A program made the translations under genes and the position numbers. Under the pieces are notes generated by a model. It saw only the letters and a list, made by a program, of their open reading frames with translations. It did not search any database and had not been told where the DNA came from. From Siphlonurus alternatus (lineage: Eukaryota; Arthropoda; Insecta; Ephemeroptera; Siphlonuridae), in assembly GCA_949825025.1 (NCBI GenBank), contig OX463779.1, positions 39,194,203 to 39,258,202 on the forward strand: a DNA stretch of 64,000 nucleotides, read 5' to 3'. Below, in pieces: positions 1-21,887 of this stretch (its first letter is position 1; each line of letters opens with the position of its first letter).

Positions 1-1041
1 TGTCATTATATTGTTAAAGCAAAGAGGGTTATTGAAGAGTAAGAAGGTAATAATCACAAACTCCCATCTTAGATTTTAGATATAAACATTTCATAACTAC
101 ATAAGCTCACACTTCAGCTCTTTATTCTAGGAATTATTATTACGAGGCTGATACAAGTGGTACTTGGTTTATGCAGTCTCTTTCTCTCTCTCTCTCATGT
201 ATTTAGCAAAGTTGATAGGCGTGTTATATAAGCTGACAAACATTCAAATCATCCCCTTTTTTAAAACTAAACTCCCTCTTTTTCTCCCCCACCCTTAAGT
301 ATATTATATTTATAAAAAAAGCTTATAGTTTTTACATAATATAAGACTCCCTGCTGCGCTTTTTAAGGAATAAAAATTCATTTCATTCTTAGTTTCTTTC
401 ATTCTAATATATATAATACAATGTTGTTTTTTTTTAATATAAAAAAGGAGACAGACTCCCCTTGCATTTTTAATTGTAAGTAAAAAAGCGAATAACTGTT
501 GCACGTATATACACACACACGACAAATAAAACATATAAAAATATAACAAAAATCCGCCCATCTAAACAACATTATAACAATAACACAGCTGTCGTATTTA
601 ACAATACTTATGTATATACAATCAATAAAAGATTTTTGTGACAAGTAAAAAAGTGTGAAACGTGTGATATCATGCTGGGGTGAACGACGTCCAAATTGTT
701 ACAAATACGAGAATAGCATGTATAACGCGGGGACATTATTGAACTTCGTCACCAGCTGCGATGACAGTTTCCATTGTTTCGTGCCGTCAAAGCTGATGCT
801 GCGTGTGACCTATCATATAATAAAGGAGAAATCAATGAATAGTAAAAAAACAACTATTTATAATATTGTATTTTTTAAAATATTTTAACTTCAGTGATAA
901 AAAATGTGCCTTATTATATCATATTTCTTTGAATGGCATTTTCTAATACGTAAGTTTTTAGAAACAATTAATAATACAATTTAAATTAATTTTTATCATA
1001 AGTTTTATTGTCTCTATGTTGTATTATGTACAGCCACAAGA

Positions 1042-1260
<219 letters not shown>

Positions 1261-2314
1261 ATATATTTGATATGGCTAATAATGGAGATGCATGAAGTTC
1301 ATCATGGAATCAGGAGACGAGTATGTTGACCCATCCCCTGAAAGTTCTTGCAAAATATTTTTATCCTGAAAATAACAGTATTTAATATTATTACCATTCC
1401 TCACCCCCCCCCCAACCCTTCTAACCCATCTAAATCATTATATAATCATTACGAGGTATCTATTCTATCAAGCACCTTGTTCTCACAACCAAAGGCTGGT
1501 TGAAATGGTTACATCTCAATTCACTCGTAATTTCATGGTGCACTCTAACTGTAATGTCAGCAGGGGTCAAAGGGGGGCGAAAATCTTTGGCTGCTAATTG
1601 GTTTTAAGGTTCGTATGACCTAATTAAGCATCCCTGCAAGTTTCATGCTTTTATCACAAAATGCACGGTTTTGCCACTTTTGGCTGCTATATAAGGAACC
1701 GTATAACTATAAATAAGTAATAAATTTATATATTTTTGGGGGGATGCATGCGTTAATAGATTAATTAAATATTAATACATTAATAATAATAATCTATTAT
1801 TATAATAATATTTAATACATGATACTATGCATACAATCTTATTATATTGTATATATGTAACATTTTCCAAATGATATTATATAGGATTAAATTAAATCAA
1901 ATATGTTTTAGGCTGGATTTGGACGACTCTATATAATAATATATATTGTATATTTGGTAATACAATAAATTATTTTCATTACTATTATTATAGCCTTTAT
2001 ATTTGTTATTGCATGACGTTTTTCTGTTTCAAAAGATACAATTTTCTGATAAATAAGACACCCGTTAGTATATAGTCGATCTATAATTTTGTGCCGGACC
2101 AGGTCGGGTGTCAAACATCATCTCGGAGGCCGGACGGTGTAGAGTGGCCTCGTTAGTCCCGGTAATTGGTAGCCGAGCTCCTTCCCGCTCTCGGCGTCGG
2201 GTGTCGACCTCGCATCTTCAGTATCACTACAGCTTCAAGAAAAATCTAATTATTGTCATATTGTATTGCAATAAAGTAATTGTAACCGTAACACCAAGGT
2301 AGCAAAACAATTTG

Positions 2315-2492
2315 CAGGGTCGGACTGGGACTAAAAAGGCCAGTCAGCAGTCAGCAGCTATATTATATTAATAGGCATCTATAGAAGGAGGATTTGCTAA
2401 GCGGGCTGAGGCTTTACTACGGGTTAAAAAGCGAAGATAAGAAGCTAGTCAGTTTTTGCTGACCCAGCCTTGTCATGACCAGTCCGAGCCTG
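2315..2492. mobile_element. hAT-like MITE with CAGGGTCGGACTGG end
   Basis: The left end reads CAGGGTCGGACTGG. The right end, read in reverse complement, begins CAGGCTCGGACTGG, so the two form a terminal inverted repeat of a 178-bp element. CAGGG-type termini with no internal coding are typical of non-autonomous hAT transposons. I could not see an 8-bp target duplication, so the superfamily call is tentative. The same end sequence recurs at 58651 and 59977. Confidence 0.55.
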
Positions 2493-2633
2493 ATAGTATA
2501 ATATACTGTATATACAGTATTGGCTGTATTAATTAAATCAATTATATAAAAGTGAATTACAATGGATAATTTGAAAAATTGCATTGCATATTTGAATAGA
2601 GGATATTAAGTTATGTATTTTTTTTAATAATTT

Positions 2634-2987
2634 GAGATAATACGCTTAATGTTAATAAAAATCCCATTCATGAAAATTATTAAAAAAAAAATGTTCCTCT
2701 TTACATCCCCTATCAGTATATAGCTAAAATATTAGGTACACAAAAAAGAGCTAGTTTTTGAGTTATTAATTTTTGAACTTCACTAATTTAACATGGAGAA
2801 ATGGAACTTCCTGCATGTTAAATTAGTCAACTTTAAAAATTAATAACTCGAAAACTATATAGCTCGTTTTTATACACCTGATATTTTAGCTATATACTGA
2901 TAGGGGATGTAGAGGAGAATATTTTTAAATTTTTTTTTTCATAATTTTCATGAATGGGATTTTTATTAACATTGGGCGTGTTATCTC
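2634..2987. mobile_element. Palindromic MITE, GATAATACGC subfamily
   Basis: A near-perfect inverted repeat of about 354 bp. It starts GAGATAATACGCTTAATG and ends in the reverse complement of almost the same string. The arms share the block around AGCTAAAATATTAGGTA and TTGAGTTATTAATTTTT with the elements at 9802, 21441 and 40030. The outermost bases seen in the 40030 copy, and its TTAA flanks, are not recognisable here, so this copy looks older or end-eroded. No coding capacity. Confidence 0.75.
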
Positions 2988-3987
2988 TAAAAATGTTATG
3001 AATGTTATCAATTATTATCCTTGCATGTTATAGACTTATTAAACAACATTCTAATATTTTCTATATTTTGTTAAAAAGTTAATTTATAAATATTTTAAGG
3101 TGTCAAAGTATTGATCATAATTCTTTTATACGTGGTTTATCAATATTTTTTTTAATTCGATACTAATATTTTTATATATATTATATATTTTTTAAAGTAC
3201 AAGCTTTGCAATTTGCTGTATGGTGTTTTGTTGTGTTGGTGTTCCATTGTTTCTAGAACAAAAGACAATATTTCCTTTCTTGCTTGCCTGGCTGCTATGT
3301 ATAAGAGAGATGAGAGGAGGAGTGGAGAGGTAAGAGAACAGTAAGGACAAAGGATGAGCACCACTATAGGAACGGGCGTGGCGAGACTCTGCATCTGTAT
3401 CACAGGATGGCCGAGAAGTGTGGTGGCTTTGCTTCTGGAGTACTCTCTCTCTCTCTCTCGACGGATGCTATAGCTGGCCACTTGTCTCTTCTTCTCTCAA
3501 CTCAGTCAGCACCATCGAGACTTTACATGTATATATAGCATCACACCATCACGTGTTCTCTTCTCGTATAATAAGTGTGGAAAATTTTAAGGATTTATAT
3601 TTCATGTATATTTTTCACCAAAGAACCACGGGTGCCCTATTATATGGTATAACAAAATTATATTGAAATTCATGACTTGATTTGATTTTCAAAACGTTTA
3701 CGCCTGCAATTTAGGCAACCCTTCGTGCATCTTTGAAATGTAAAAGTTCTCTCTACGTTTTTATTTTATATTATTACAATGATAAAAGTGGTGTTCTATA
3801 ATACATGCAGAGTGATTAAAAAGTCGGAAAAATTTCAGTACAAATATATCTTAAAAGTTTTGTTATTATAATGTAAATTTAATTTATAATTAAGGCTTCA
3901 TTTGTGTTTAATATTTTCATGTCGAATTACTGGCATGTGGAAGTCTTTCTCTTCGCTGTATTTTTTTTTCGATTTCTTCACCCTTTT

Positions 3988-4168
<181 letters not shown>

Positions 4169-4357
4169 GTTACCACCAAAAACCGAATTCGGGCAAAAGC
4201 CGAAAAAAATTAGCAAAACAAATATAGTTTTGAGCATCAAGTTAAGCTCAAAATCCGAAGTAATCGATTATTTCGGGTTTTGAGCTTAACTTGATGCTCA
4301 AAACTAGTTTTGCTCATTTTTTTCGGCTTTTGCCCGAATTCGGTTTTTGGTGGTAAC
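4169..4357. mobile_element. 189-bp palindromic MITE inside (TA)n
   Basis: The left end GTTACCACCAAAAACCGAAT is mirrored by the right end ATTCGGTTTTTGGTGGTAAC. The arms remain complementary almost to the centre, through AGTTTTGAGCATCAAGTTAAG and its complement. (TA)n lies on both sides, so a TA target duplication (Tc1/mariner type) is possible but cannot be proved in TA repeat. No coding capacity. Confidence 0.8.
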
Positions 4358-6694
4358 ATATATATATATATATATTATATATATATATATATATATATTA
4401 AATTCATTTCATTTCATTTAACCCCCCTTCCCCCGAGGTCATCAAGGGTTAAGAAGGAGTGTTTATGACGTATTTAGAGAACATTTAATATTGTTTTTCA
4501 AAATTATTGTTAAATAATACATTTATTTATTATGTGTACTTAAACTTAAACCCTTTTTCTTAAATATCTAATCGTTAATTAATTGCTTGGATAAAAATAA
4601 ATTTTAATTCTTTCTTGTATACACGCATGCAGTTGATATCGCGTCATATGTCAATAAAGCGGGATGGGAGGAGGGGGGGGGGTAAGGCAGGTGCGATCAA
4701 GCTGATACTGGCGTGATGTGTGAGATAATACATTATACTTAATTGTGTTACATCTGTTATGACAATAAAAATGTTGATTAAATGATAAAATATGCTACTG
4801 CAATTTAACTATAGCGTTAGAACGCATGCTCTACCACCCTCTACCCCTCTGTAGTATATCCTGACCTTTTAACCCTTATATATAGTGGGGGTAATAAAAT
4901 TAATCCTTGTAGTATACTTTTATAAAATGTTTACAGTTATATTATTAAATGAATTTATACTTGTATAAAAATAGCAATAAATAATTTATTTATATATTCA
5001 TATCACATAATTCAAGTATTTTCTTTACTTTATAATATTTTTAGTAAATTTAATAATACATTATAAATTTACAGAAAAAGAGAATTAGATTGATTTTATA
5101 TTTTGTTATGAAAATATGAAATTGGTGACATATTATTACAATTATTACATTTATATATGAAATGTAAATGCACCGAGTTCAATAAATTACAAAATTTCAC
5201 TTAATTATGATTTTAAAGGCCGTAACAGGGAGGATAACTTTATCAGGGGATGATAAAAGTAATTAGATGGATAATTACTTTTATCATTACCCGCGGTTAA
5301 CGTCAGTCAAAATTCATGATACTAACCGTATGGCTATATCTGGTTATTTTTTTCTCATGAATCGCACCTTTTATGTCATGTATAGTATATACGCTGTGTA
5401 ATGTCACACAGAGTTGTAATATTTTAAATTTTTACACAGTGGAGTTTGGCTGTTCATCTCACCTAGAGGTTAGGCACCTTGTCTAGCATCAAACTTGACC
5501 TGGCAGGCTCGAAAATCACACCCTGCTAAAAATGTAATCCACTCCATGGCATTTGATTGCTGAAAAAGTAAACTCGATTAAGGTGCTAGAGACATTCTGT
5601 GGTGAGTTGCATGGACATTTATTAATTATACATAGTATCTACACTCAGTGTAATCAGTGTATTGGTATCATATCTTAAAAAATAACTCCTGCATGGAAAG
5701 TATATACGCATTTCAGACCGGCATGTTTCTTACTGAATGTTTTAATCGTAAGTTTCGGGCTTCATCTAAAACATTCATGTATAACAACCTTATGTTGATC
5801 CTTTTAATTACTTGTTTCGCTAATATTTTTTTATGTAAATATAAATAAAATGCTTAATTTTTTTAATTGTTATTGTCTCTTGATTCGGTATTTTTGTCAT
5901 CAAAAATGTATTTTTTTATTTTTTCTCTGCTCGAGCTATTATATTATAAGTTCATAAAGTGATTATTATTATGTATAAAACTATAATCTATAATCTGTTA
6001 TATGTGCAACTATATTAATTAATTTACAAATATGATAATATGACTAATATATGTAATATTAATAACCATAATTTTTGCATGCAATGTAATTTTTACGAAC
6101 AATACATGCAGTATAATAATATTAATAATAATTATTCAGGGAATGGTAACAGTAACTTTTATTAAATAATTCTCTGATGTAATATATATAAATACTTTAA
6201 TAATTTATAAGATATGATTAACACTACCAGCATTCACTAAATTTACTTTATAATAAAGTAACGTAAATTAAAAAGGATTAAAATGCAATTAAATGATATC
6301 AAAAATAATCTAAATTGATCTCACCGACAGATGCATGCAAAGTGCGGCAATTGGGGCGTCCTAATGGCCGACGTGTGGCAATATGGCTCGGTGCTCCCCC
6401 AGCTGCCAGTGCAATAATTACCTTCGTGACTCTGCCGGTAAATTGATATTTATGAGGTGTCTTTTAATTATTGTAATTTTGTTAAGTGTTGATTTAAAGT
6501 CCTCGTTTTCCTGTCTACAGCTGCCTGCCATAAATTGTTTCGTAAGTTTTTCAAACAACATTATGATTTGTTTGAAAACAGGTATAAAATGATCTATATA
6601 GTTGGAGAACTGAGAAGTAAAATTTGGTAAAATATAAAAGTTGGTAAAATTTTTAGCATAGTGTACACTCGTCGCCTTGGAAATTTTCCTATTT

Positions 6695-6759
6695 GCAGCC
6701 TTGTTAATCACCATACCCTCTGTGTTATTCTTACGGGGTATGGTGATTAACAAGGCTGC
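6695..6759. repeat. Perfect 24-bp stem hairpin
   Basis: The 24 bases at 6695-6718 (GCAGCCTTGTTAATCACC...) are the exact reverse complement of 6736-6759, with a 17-nt loop. The length is within the range of a small-RNA precursor, but the perfect pairing and lack of context fit a small fold-back repeat as well. Confidence 0.6.
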
Positions 6760-7239
6760 AGAAGGGATTTTTTCAGGGACCAGGAGTGCACATATAATAA
6801 GTATGAAACAAAACAGATTTTGAAGCTGCAGTATAACTTTTATACATATATATAAGTTAGTGTTATAAGTATCAAGTTTTGTGTTCTTTGTTCTTGCCAT
6901 TTTTATTTTTATTTATAAGTTGAGACATCATGTAATAGCTATCATAATATGAAGTTCAATATATCAAATTCTATAATATTTTACATTTAAAATAGATGTG
7001 TATTGTATTAGATATAATATAATATTATATACAATAGTAAAAAACACAAATTTTATTACTTTATTCATTCTTTGTCACGTATAGTATATTTCAATATAAA
7101 TTCATATAATCTTTTTTTTTTTTTTTTTTTTTGCCTGAGGTTGTATATATCTGATTTGTGTACAATCTGCAAGTATGACTATATATAATATAAAATTTCG
7201 CTTGTGTATGCAAGGGAGAAGCACCAAAAGATTACCCTC

Positions 7240-7500
7240 TCAACTTATAACGTTTTCTTCCCTCGAGTGAGAGCTCTTGAACGGCGAACTAATCGTGCGC
7301 CGAATTTGTTGGACGACGCTACTTATTCTCTCGTAGCTCGGACGTGACGCGGACAAAACATCGCGACGCCTCGAGGGCCCGCTCGTGCCGCAAATAGGGG
7401 GAGATCCGCCCCAGACAAGAAACAACCTACCCCTGGTATTGTGTGGAGGTGGCGAGGATCATCCTCCTCGTGACGTCATCGCTTTCGACGCATTCAGAGA
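7240..7500. promoter_or_regulatory. CpG-dense, GC-rich patch of unknown role
   Basis: In a strongly AT-rich neighbourhood, about 260 bp is rich in G+C and CpG (runs such as GACGTGACGCGGACAAAACATCGCGACGCC). It also carries TGACGTCA-like CRE motifs near 7471 and runs into a (GA)n tract. This could be an unannotated promoter or first exon, or an old GC-rich repeat. I did not recognise any encoded protein on either strand. Confidence 0.3.
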
Positions 7501-7512
7501 GAAAGTGAGAGT

Positions 7513-7513
<1 letters not shown>

Positions 7514-7588
<75 letters not shown>
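7514..7588. repeat. (GA)n microsatellite
   Basis: About 75 bp of pure GA dinucleotide immediately downstream of the CpG-dense patch. GA tracts are common near arthropod promoters (GAGA-factor sites), but no transcript start can be seen here. Confidence 0.95.
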
Positions 7589-7590
<2 letters not shown>

Positions 7591-8306
7591 ATTTAGTTTG
7601 TCATAATATCACCATCAGGAATGAAGTCATCAAAGTTGAGGGTGAACTCGTCTCTCATGCCAAATCATATATATTATAGCATAATGCGATCTTAATTATT
7701 GTAGGTTGGAGATGTACTTAGCTATACATCATGACTGTATCCAAATTTATGAAAATACTGTATTATATATGCTGCATCACAGTATACTGTATATATTTTG
7801 GAATCAATAAACAAACAAAAAGAAAAAGAAAAAAATATAATTATATATATATACCATAATAATCAATTAAAAATAATAATAATTAACTTAATTTTTATAA
7901 ACGAGTAAAGTAATATCATAGAGTGGTAATATCACTCTATGGTAATATTTTCAGTATATATTTATTTAGCTTTTTTATAGCATAACTGTATATTAGAAAA
8001 GGTATAGAGGAGCTAGAGTACGGAGTAGGAGGCACTATAGATGAAAACTGCATGGAATTAACAGTAATTATTGTTCTGTGCCTGGTAAGTTATTAAAGAT
8101 AGAACTACCCTTTTGTTTTTTCAATAAATTTTCTGGCTATGCCGCCACATAAATAATTAAGGTGGAATACTATTATTTATAACATAACAGTTGCCAATAA
8201 AGGGTTGTGGCATCCGAAATTTTGCACTGGTATGGACGCTCACGCGCCGTCCTTGTGAGGGCTATAATCCACCTAGATCTATCAGCTTACCTTGGGTGAC
8301 TGAATA

Positions 8307-8603
8307 GAGTATCGACCTCAAATTTTTTATAGCAGAAATGGATAGAGGATGAAAAGTTATGTTACTTTGATTTTTTTCAGATTTTTTAGGGACCGGGAAG
8401 TATTGCTAAAAAGTTTTGGCGAAGTCAGTTTCGAATCCACGTCCCTTTTGAGAGGCGGCAAGAGGCGGCACTTTTTCTGCATGCACTTTCAATAATTTTT
8501 AAAAAATAGTTGCCGGGCTCTAAAAAATCTGAAAAAAATCAAAGTAGCATAACATTGCACCCTCTATCCATTTCTGCAATAAAAAAAATTGAGGTCGGTA
8601 CTC
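8307..8603. mobile_element. Palindromic MITE, GCAGAAATGGATAGAGG family, copy 1
   Basis: Ends GAGTATCGACCTCAA and its complement TTGAGGTCGGTACTC enclose arms with the family core GCAGAAATGGATAGAGG, TTTTTTTCAGATTTTTTAG and CAATAATTTTTAAAAAATAG. Five relatives in the window lie at 8936, 29837, 30249, 34974 and 35944. The non-palindromic centre contains AGAGGCGGCAAGAGGCGGCA. No coding capacity. Confidence 0.75.
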
Positions 8604-8935
8604 CATTGGGTCGCAAGTCACGGCATGCAATGCACTGCTTTAATTTCTGTGGCTTTTTGAGAAGGATGAATACTGACAGAGATCTTATATATTATAAGTA
8701 AAGAGATAGAACGCTGGTATACTGATGCTTACATATTTTATTACATCGATGGTCCATCAACAGTCTGAACTTCAATGTCAGTAGGATTCTAAACGTTGTC
8801 ATGAAGTGTCACCGTGAAATGCGGAGCTCATTACAGTGACAGTAATATGTATGCGGAAGTATCGTATTATGTTCTTGATCGTGTGATCACGGTGTCTCGT
8901 ATATTTATATAATTATGATACAATTATAATGAATA

Positions 8936-9266
8936 ATGGACAACATACATGAAAAAATTTTATTGCAGAAATGAATAGAAAGGGTACCAAATTATGATAC
9001 TCTGAATTTTTTCAGATTTTTTTGAGACCCGGAACTATTTTTAAATAATTATTGAAAGTCCTGTGATTTCAGTTGGCACCCCTGAATTCTTAATAAAAAG
9101 GATAGAGACTGGACGCCTATTGACGCCTCCAGGGGGCGTGGCCACACTTTCAATAATTATTTAAAAATAGTTCTGGGTCTCAAAAAAATCAGAAAGAATT
9201 CAGAGTAGCATAATTTGGTACCCTCTATTCATTTCTGCAATAAAAAATTTTCATGTATGTTGTCCA
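8936..9266. mobile_element. Palindromic MITE, same family, ATGGACAACAT subfamily
   Basis: Outer ends ATGGACAACATACATGAAAA and the complement TTTTCATGTATGTTGTCCAT. The core again carries GCAGAAATGAATAGA, TTTTTTCAGATTTTTTTGAGA and TTATTGAAAGTCC. The element at 29837-30181 has the same ends and centre, so these two form one subfamily. No coding capacity. Confidence 0.75.
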
Positions 9267-9356
9267 TTGTTGCATAATAATATGTCTATTATTATTCAAT
9301 TATTATGAGTTTGTTATGACTAAAAAAAATATGTATATATATTAATTAATGTTAAT

Positions 9357-9459
<103 letters not shown>

Positions 9460-9801
9460 GTATAGATGCTTCGTGTATATAATATAGTAGAGGTAAAAAA
9501 CAGCGTAATTGCATGGATTTTGTGCAAGCACTCTACAATGTAAATATATTATAGTAAAAATAATTATGGTTATTAATACTATTAATAGTACATCGTATAC
9601 ATGCATTATACATCGTATATATGGAATATCTTTGAGCGCATGGGTAATATTGGGTAATTCGTAATTCATTCATAAACACGAAGCATCTTTTGTTTTCACT
9701 CGAATCACTTTATCGCCAAATCGAACAGGTCATTGCGCGTCGCACTGATTAAATTATTAAGCTCTTATTTAAAATTTAAATAACTAATTTACTTTGTTTA
9801 A

Positions 9802-10148
9802 GGGTAAGGTAATGCCACCAATGTTAAAAAAAATCCCTCTCACAAAAATTCTGAAAAAAAATTAAAATGTTCTCCTCTACACCCCCTATCAGTAGCTAAA
9901 ATATCAGGTATACAAATACGATCTAGTTTTTGAGTTATGAATTTTTAAAGTTGACCAATTTAACATAAGAGTTTCATTTCTCCATGTTAAAGTAGTCAAC
10001 TTTAAAAATTTATAACTCAAAAACTAGATCGTATTTGTATACCTGATATTTTAGGTACTGATAGGGGGTATAGAGGAGAACATTTTAAATTTTTTTCAGA
10101 ATTTTTGTGAGAGAGATTTTTTTTAACATTGGTGGCGTTACCTTACCC
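9802..10148. mobile_element. Palindromic MITE flanked by TTAA, GGGTAAGG subfamily
   Basis: Sequence reads TTAA|GGGTAAGGTAATGCCACC ... GGTGGCGTTACCTTACCC|TTAA, with TTAA at 9798-9801 and 10149-10152. The two arms are almost fully complementary over 347 bp. The copy at 21441 is very close throughout, and those at 2634 and 40030 share the inner arms. TTAA target sites are used by piggyBac- and Kolobok-type transposases. No transposase is encoded here. Confidence 0.85.
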
Positions 10149-10669
10149 TTAATAAATTTTAACTATTTTAATGCATGTTAAAGACACACTGGGGAGTGAG
10201 GGCAGCACTGACTTGAAGCTCTTTTTGGCTTTTTTTACTGCAGAACCGGGCAGACGCAGTCGGACTAGTGATTGTTTCCTCGTTTCCATCCCACCTAGTA
10301 AAAACAACATTCATACTTATTTTTTACGATCTAGCTGTGCATTTTGTGCAATATCTAAATTCCATGCGAAATAGTATTTGCGATGATGAGCAATGCAAAC
10401 TAGTATTATTTATTTTGCGAGCGACCAGCGACCTTCAAACGAGACTATTAAATATTTACCGCCCACGCAATGGAGTATCGAGTTGCGCATCTGTACACTA
10501 CTGCCCTCTTTCGTTAAAAACTTGAAACTCAGTCTTCAGTGATCTAGTCGCCATTTGTGGCGTGTTCAAGTCGATTTGTGGCTGTGAAAATTATATATAA
10601 TCTAAGTGAAAAATTAACCAAATTACGGCGGATTTAGTAATATCAAGCACCTTGTTAGGTGCGAATTGA

Positions 10670-19391
<8,722 letters not shown>

Positions 19392-19723
19392 ATAGATAAA
19401 TATTAGTGATGGATGTAATTTTTGTTTGTCATTTCCTCTCTCTTAAAAAATATATATATATATAAAAAATATTAATTAAAATATAAATATGACATCATAA
19501 TATATTGAGGGTTTTGGAATTTGTGCCTGGATTTAAATGAGTTAATTAATTAAAAAGAAAATATAATATAATTTTTTTGTTAGTTCAAGTTTGAATGTTG
19601 TGGATTTCAAAGTCCCCCTTTATATATAAAAAAAAAAATCATTTTTTACTATATTTGACAGTTACTATACTATAAATGTTAAATCTTGTGTACAGGTATC
19701 CAGGTACTTTTAGGAAGGCCTAA

Positions 19724-19733
19724 AATAAATAAA
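19724..19733 (+). terminator. Candidate poly(A) signals of TENT4
   Basis: Two overlapping AATAAA hexamers lie about 333 nt after the TENT4 stop codon. This is a reasonable 3' UTR length, but AATAAA is frequent in AT-rich DNA, so the true cleavage site could be further on. Confidence 0.4.
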
Positions 19734-21395
19734 ATCACATATTAAACTGCAGCTCTTTTTATGTAATGGCAGTTCTACTACATTAATTAATAATAATTAT
19801 GTTTATATGTCAATGTGTTTAAAATCAACTCGGTTGTTATTGTAATCGTTGAGAAGAATGCTCACTTTAAAAGGAAATTAATTTCAATTCATTTTTGCTG
19901 TTTTTTGATAAAATTCTTGAAGGCGATTTGTCACACTGTTTCCACCACCTTGTTAAGGCTCAGCAGATAGCGGCAAGCTTACTTCTTGGCAGAAGATGAG
20001 ACGATTCAACCAGTTAGGTAAGTAGCTCACTGACTGGTCAAATAACTCAGATGCTGACCAAAACCATGCACCTAATGACAAACTAGTAGGCTAAAGTATC
20101 TGGTGGGCTGTAAACATCATAACTCCCTCCAATGAACTATGCCTGTCGCTGCTGCTAAGGTGTAAAGTCAGCAGACACAATATTTGACACATCGTTTTGA
20201 ACAATTTGTTATCAAATGATAGTCAAATTTAATTGAAATTAGTTGTCCCCTTTAAAACTCCACAATTTGTTGTATTAAAAAGAACTTGGAACGCAGGGTT
20301 ACGTTATAATCCAGTTCGACAATTTTTTGCTTTCTTCCCTTGTCTGTCATTTGTGTGTGTGTCCTAAATTCCCAAGGATCTTGTATGGACATAACCATGA
20401 ATTTAATTTAGTTCTTTCTTTATTTTTTAAAAAAAATATATTATGTATCTTTTAATGTTAATATTATGATTTTATTTTTTCTTGTCATAAAAATTCTAGT
20501 TGTATGTTTATAAAAATGTTGGAAAAAAGGACATTATGTACTTTTAAAACTTAATAATTATTTCAGCAATGTTTTACTGTGTTCTATATATATAAAAAAA
20601 AAAAAAAAGGGTTTGTTAAAATAAGCCTTTTTTGTCTTTAAATGAGACTATAATTCTAATAAAAATTAATTACATAAATAAATAGTTATTATTGTTTGTT
20701 TGTATTAAACTTATTGCTGTGCAATGCCTTTGAACTTTTGATTATTATGCAATAATGTGCCTATGTTTTTATGTACAAAGGTGGTTTAAAAAAAAAAAAT
20801 AAAAAAAAATGATAAAATGAAAAGCTAAGAATATTCCAGTGTTCCGAATTGATGGATATGAACACGTATTTTTGTAGCAGCAAAAAAATGAATAAAAAAA
20901 AATTATATAGTCAATTTCTTTTTACAACTTATTTAAAACTGGTATTAATTTTACACAAGTATAATAGTTCCCTTGGTGACTGTATTATGTTCATTCAGGA
21001 TGTGTTTATAATTTCATTGTACTTTTATATCTATATTTTAATTACTGCATGTATAATATGTAAATAATAATGGATATAATGAAACATAATTTACAGCTAA
21101 TAGCTGATGCAGAATAATAATTTATTCAAAATACACAATGACATGGTTACTAAAATTTTAGGGGGAAAACTATAAAATATATTCTTCGTATATTATAGTA
21201 ATTTAATAAAAAAAACTACAGGAAAATTCCGAAAGGCACATCATAATATACAGTATATTATATATTTACTATATAATATATATGGTTTATGGCTGAATTA
21301 ATGTACTAAAATGCTATATAACTTCTGAGTTAAATTTATTAACTATAATTGTTATTAACACCCCCCCCCCCCTTTCCCTTATAATATATTGGGTG

Positions 21396-21887
21396 GTATT
21401 CACGAAGAGTTAAGGAGCGTTTTTGGGAGAGATATTTTAAGGGTAAGGTAACGCCACCAATGTTAAAAAAAATCCCTCTCACAAAAATTCTGAAAAAAAT
21501 TTAAAATGTTCTCCTCTACACCCCCTATCGTCAGTAGCTAAAATATCAGGTATACAAATACGATCTAGTTTTTGAGTTATAAATTTTTAAAGTTGACTAC
21601 TTTAACATGGAGAAATGAAACTCCCATGTTAAATTGGTCAACTTTAAAAATTCATAACTCAAAAACTAGATCGTATTTGTATACCTGATATTTTAGCTAC
21701 TGACGATAGGGGGTGTAGAGGAGAACATTTTAAATTTTTTTCAGAATTTTTGTGAGAGGTTTTTTTTTTAACATTAGTGGCGTTACCTTACCCTTAAGAA
21801 GTGTTTTTCATACCTGGTAACAGGTAAGAAAAACGCTTCTTAAAATATCTCTTCCTAAAACGCTTCTTAACTCGACTTCGTGAATAC
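21396..21887. mobile_element. Palindromic MITE (GTATTCACGAAG ends) split by another MITE
   Basis: Outer ends GTATTCACGAAG (21396) and CTTCGTGAATAC (to 21887) begin arms that read inward as AGTTAAGGAGCGTTTTTGGG and its complement. These are interrupted by the TTAA element at 21441-21793. Without the insertion this is a roughly 135-bp palindrome whose centre is TACCTGGTAACAGGTA. The TTAA target lay inside the arm sequence TATTTTAAG. Confidence 0.75.
21441..21793. mobile_element. Palindromic MITE flanked by TTAA, GGGTAAGG subfamily
   Basis: TTAA|GGGTAAGGTAACGCCACC ... GGCGTTACCTTACCC|TTAA, with the target copies at 21437-21440 and 21794-21797. It is the twin of the element at 9802-10148, differing by few substitutions and by GATAGGGGGTGTAGAG context changes. 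It is inserted into the arm of an older MITE, which proves it was mobile as a unit. Confidence 0.88.

Noticed and set aside
2108..2302. An Arg/Ser-rich 64-codon frame near 2.1-2.3 kb
   Set aside because: It lies in a short GC-rich patch with no recognisable domain, and the sequence could be an old repeat. Evidence is too weak to list as a gene.
7240..7425. A minus-strand 61-codon protein in the CpG-dense patch
   Set aside because: No similarity recognised and no splice or promoter logic to support it. Kept only as a possible regulatory patch.
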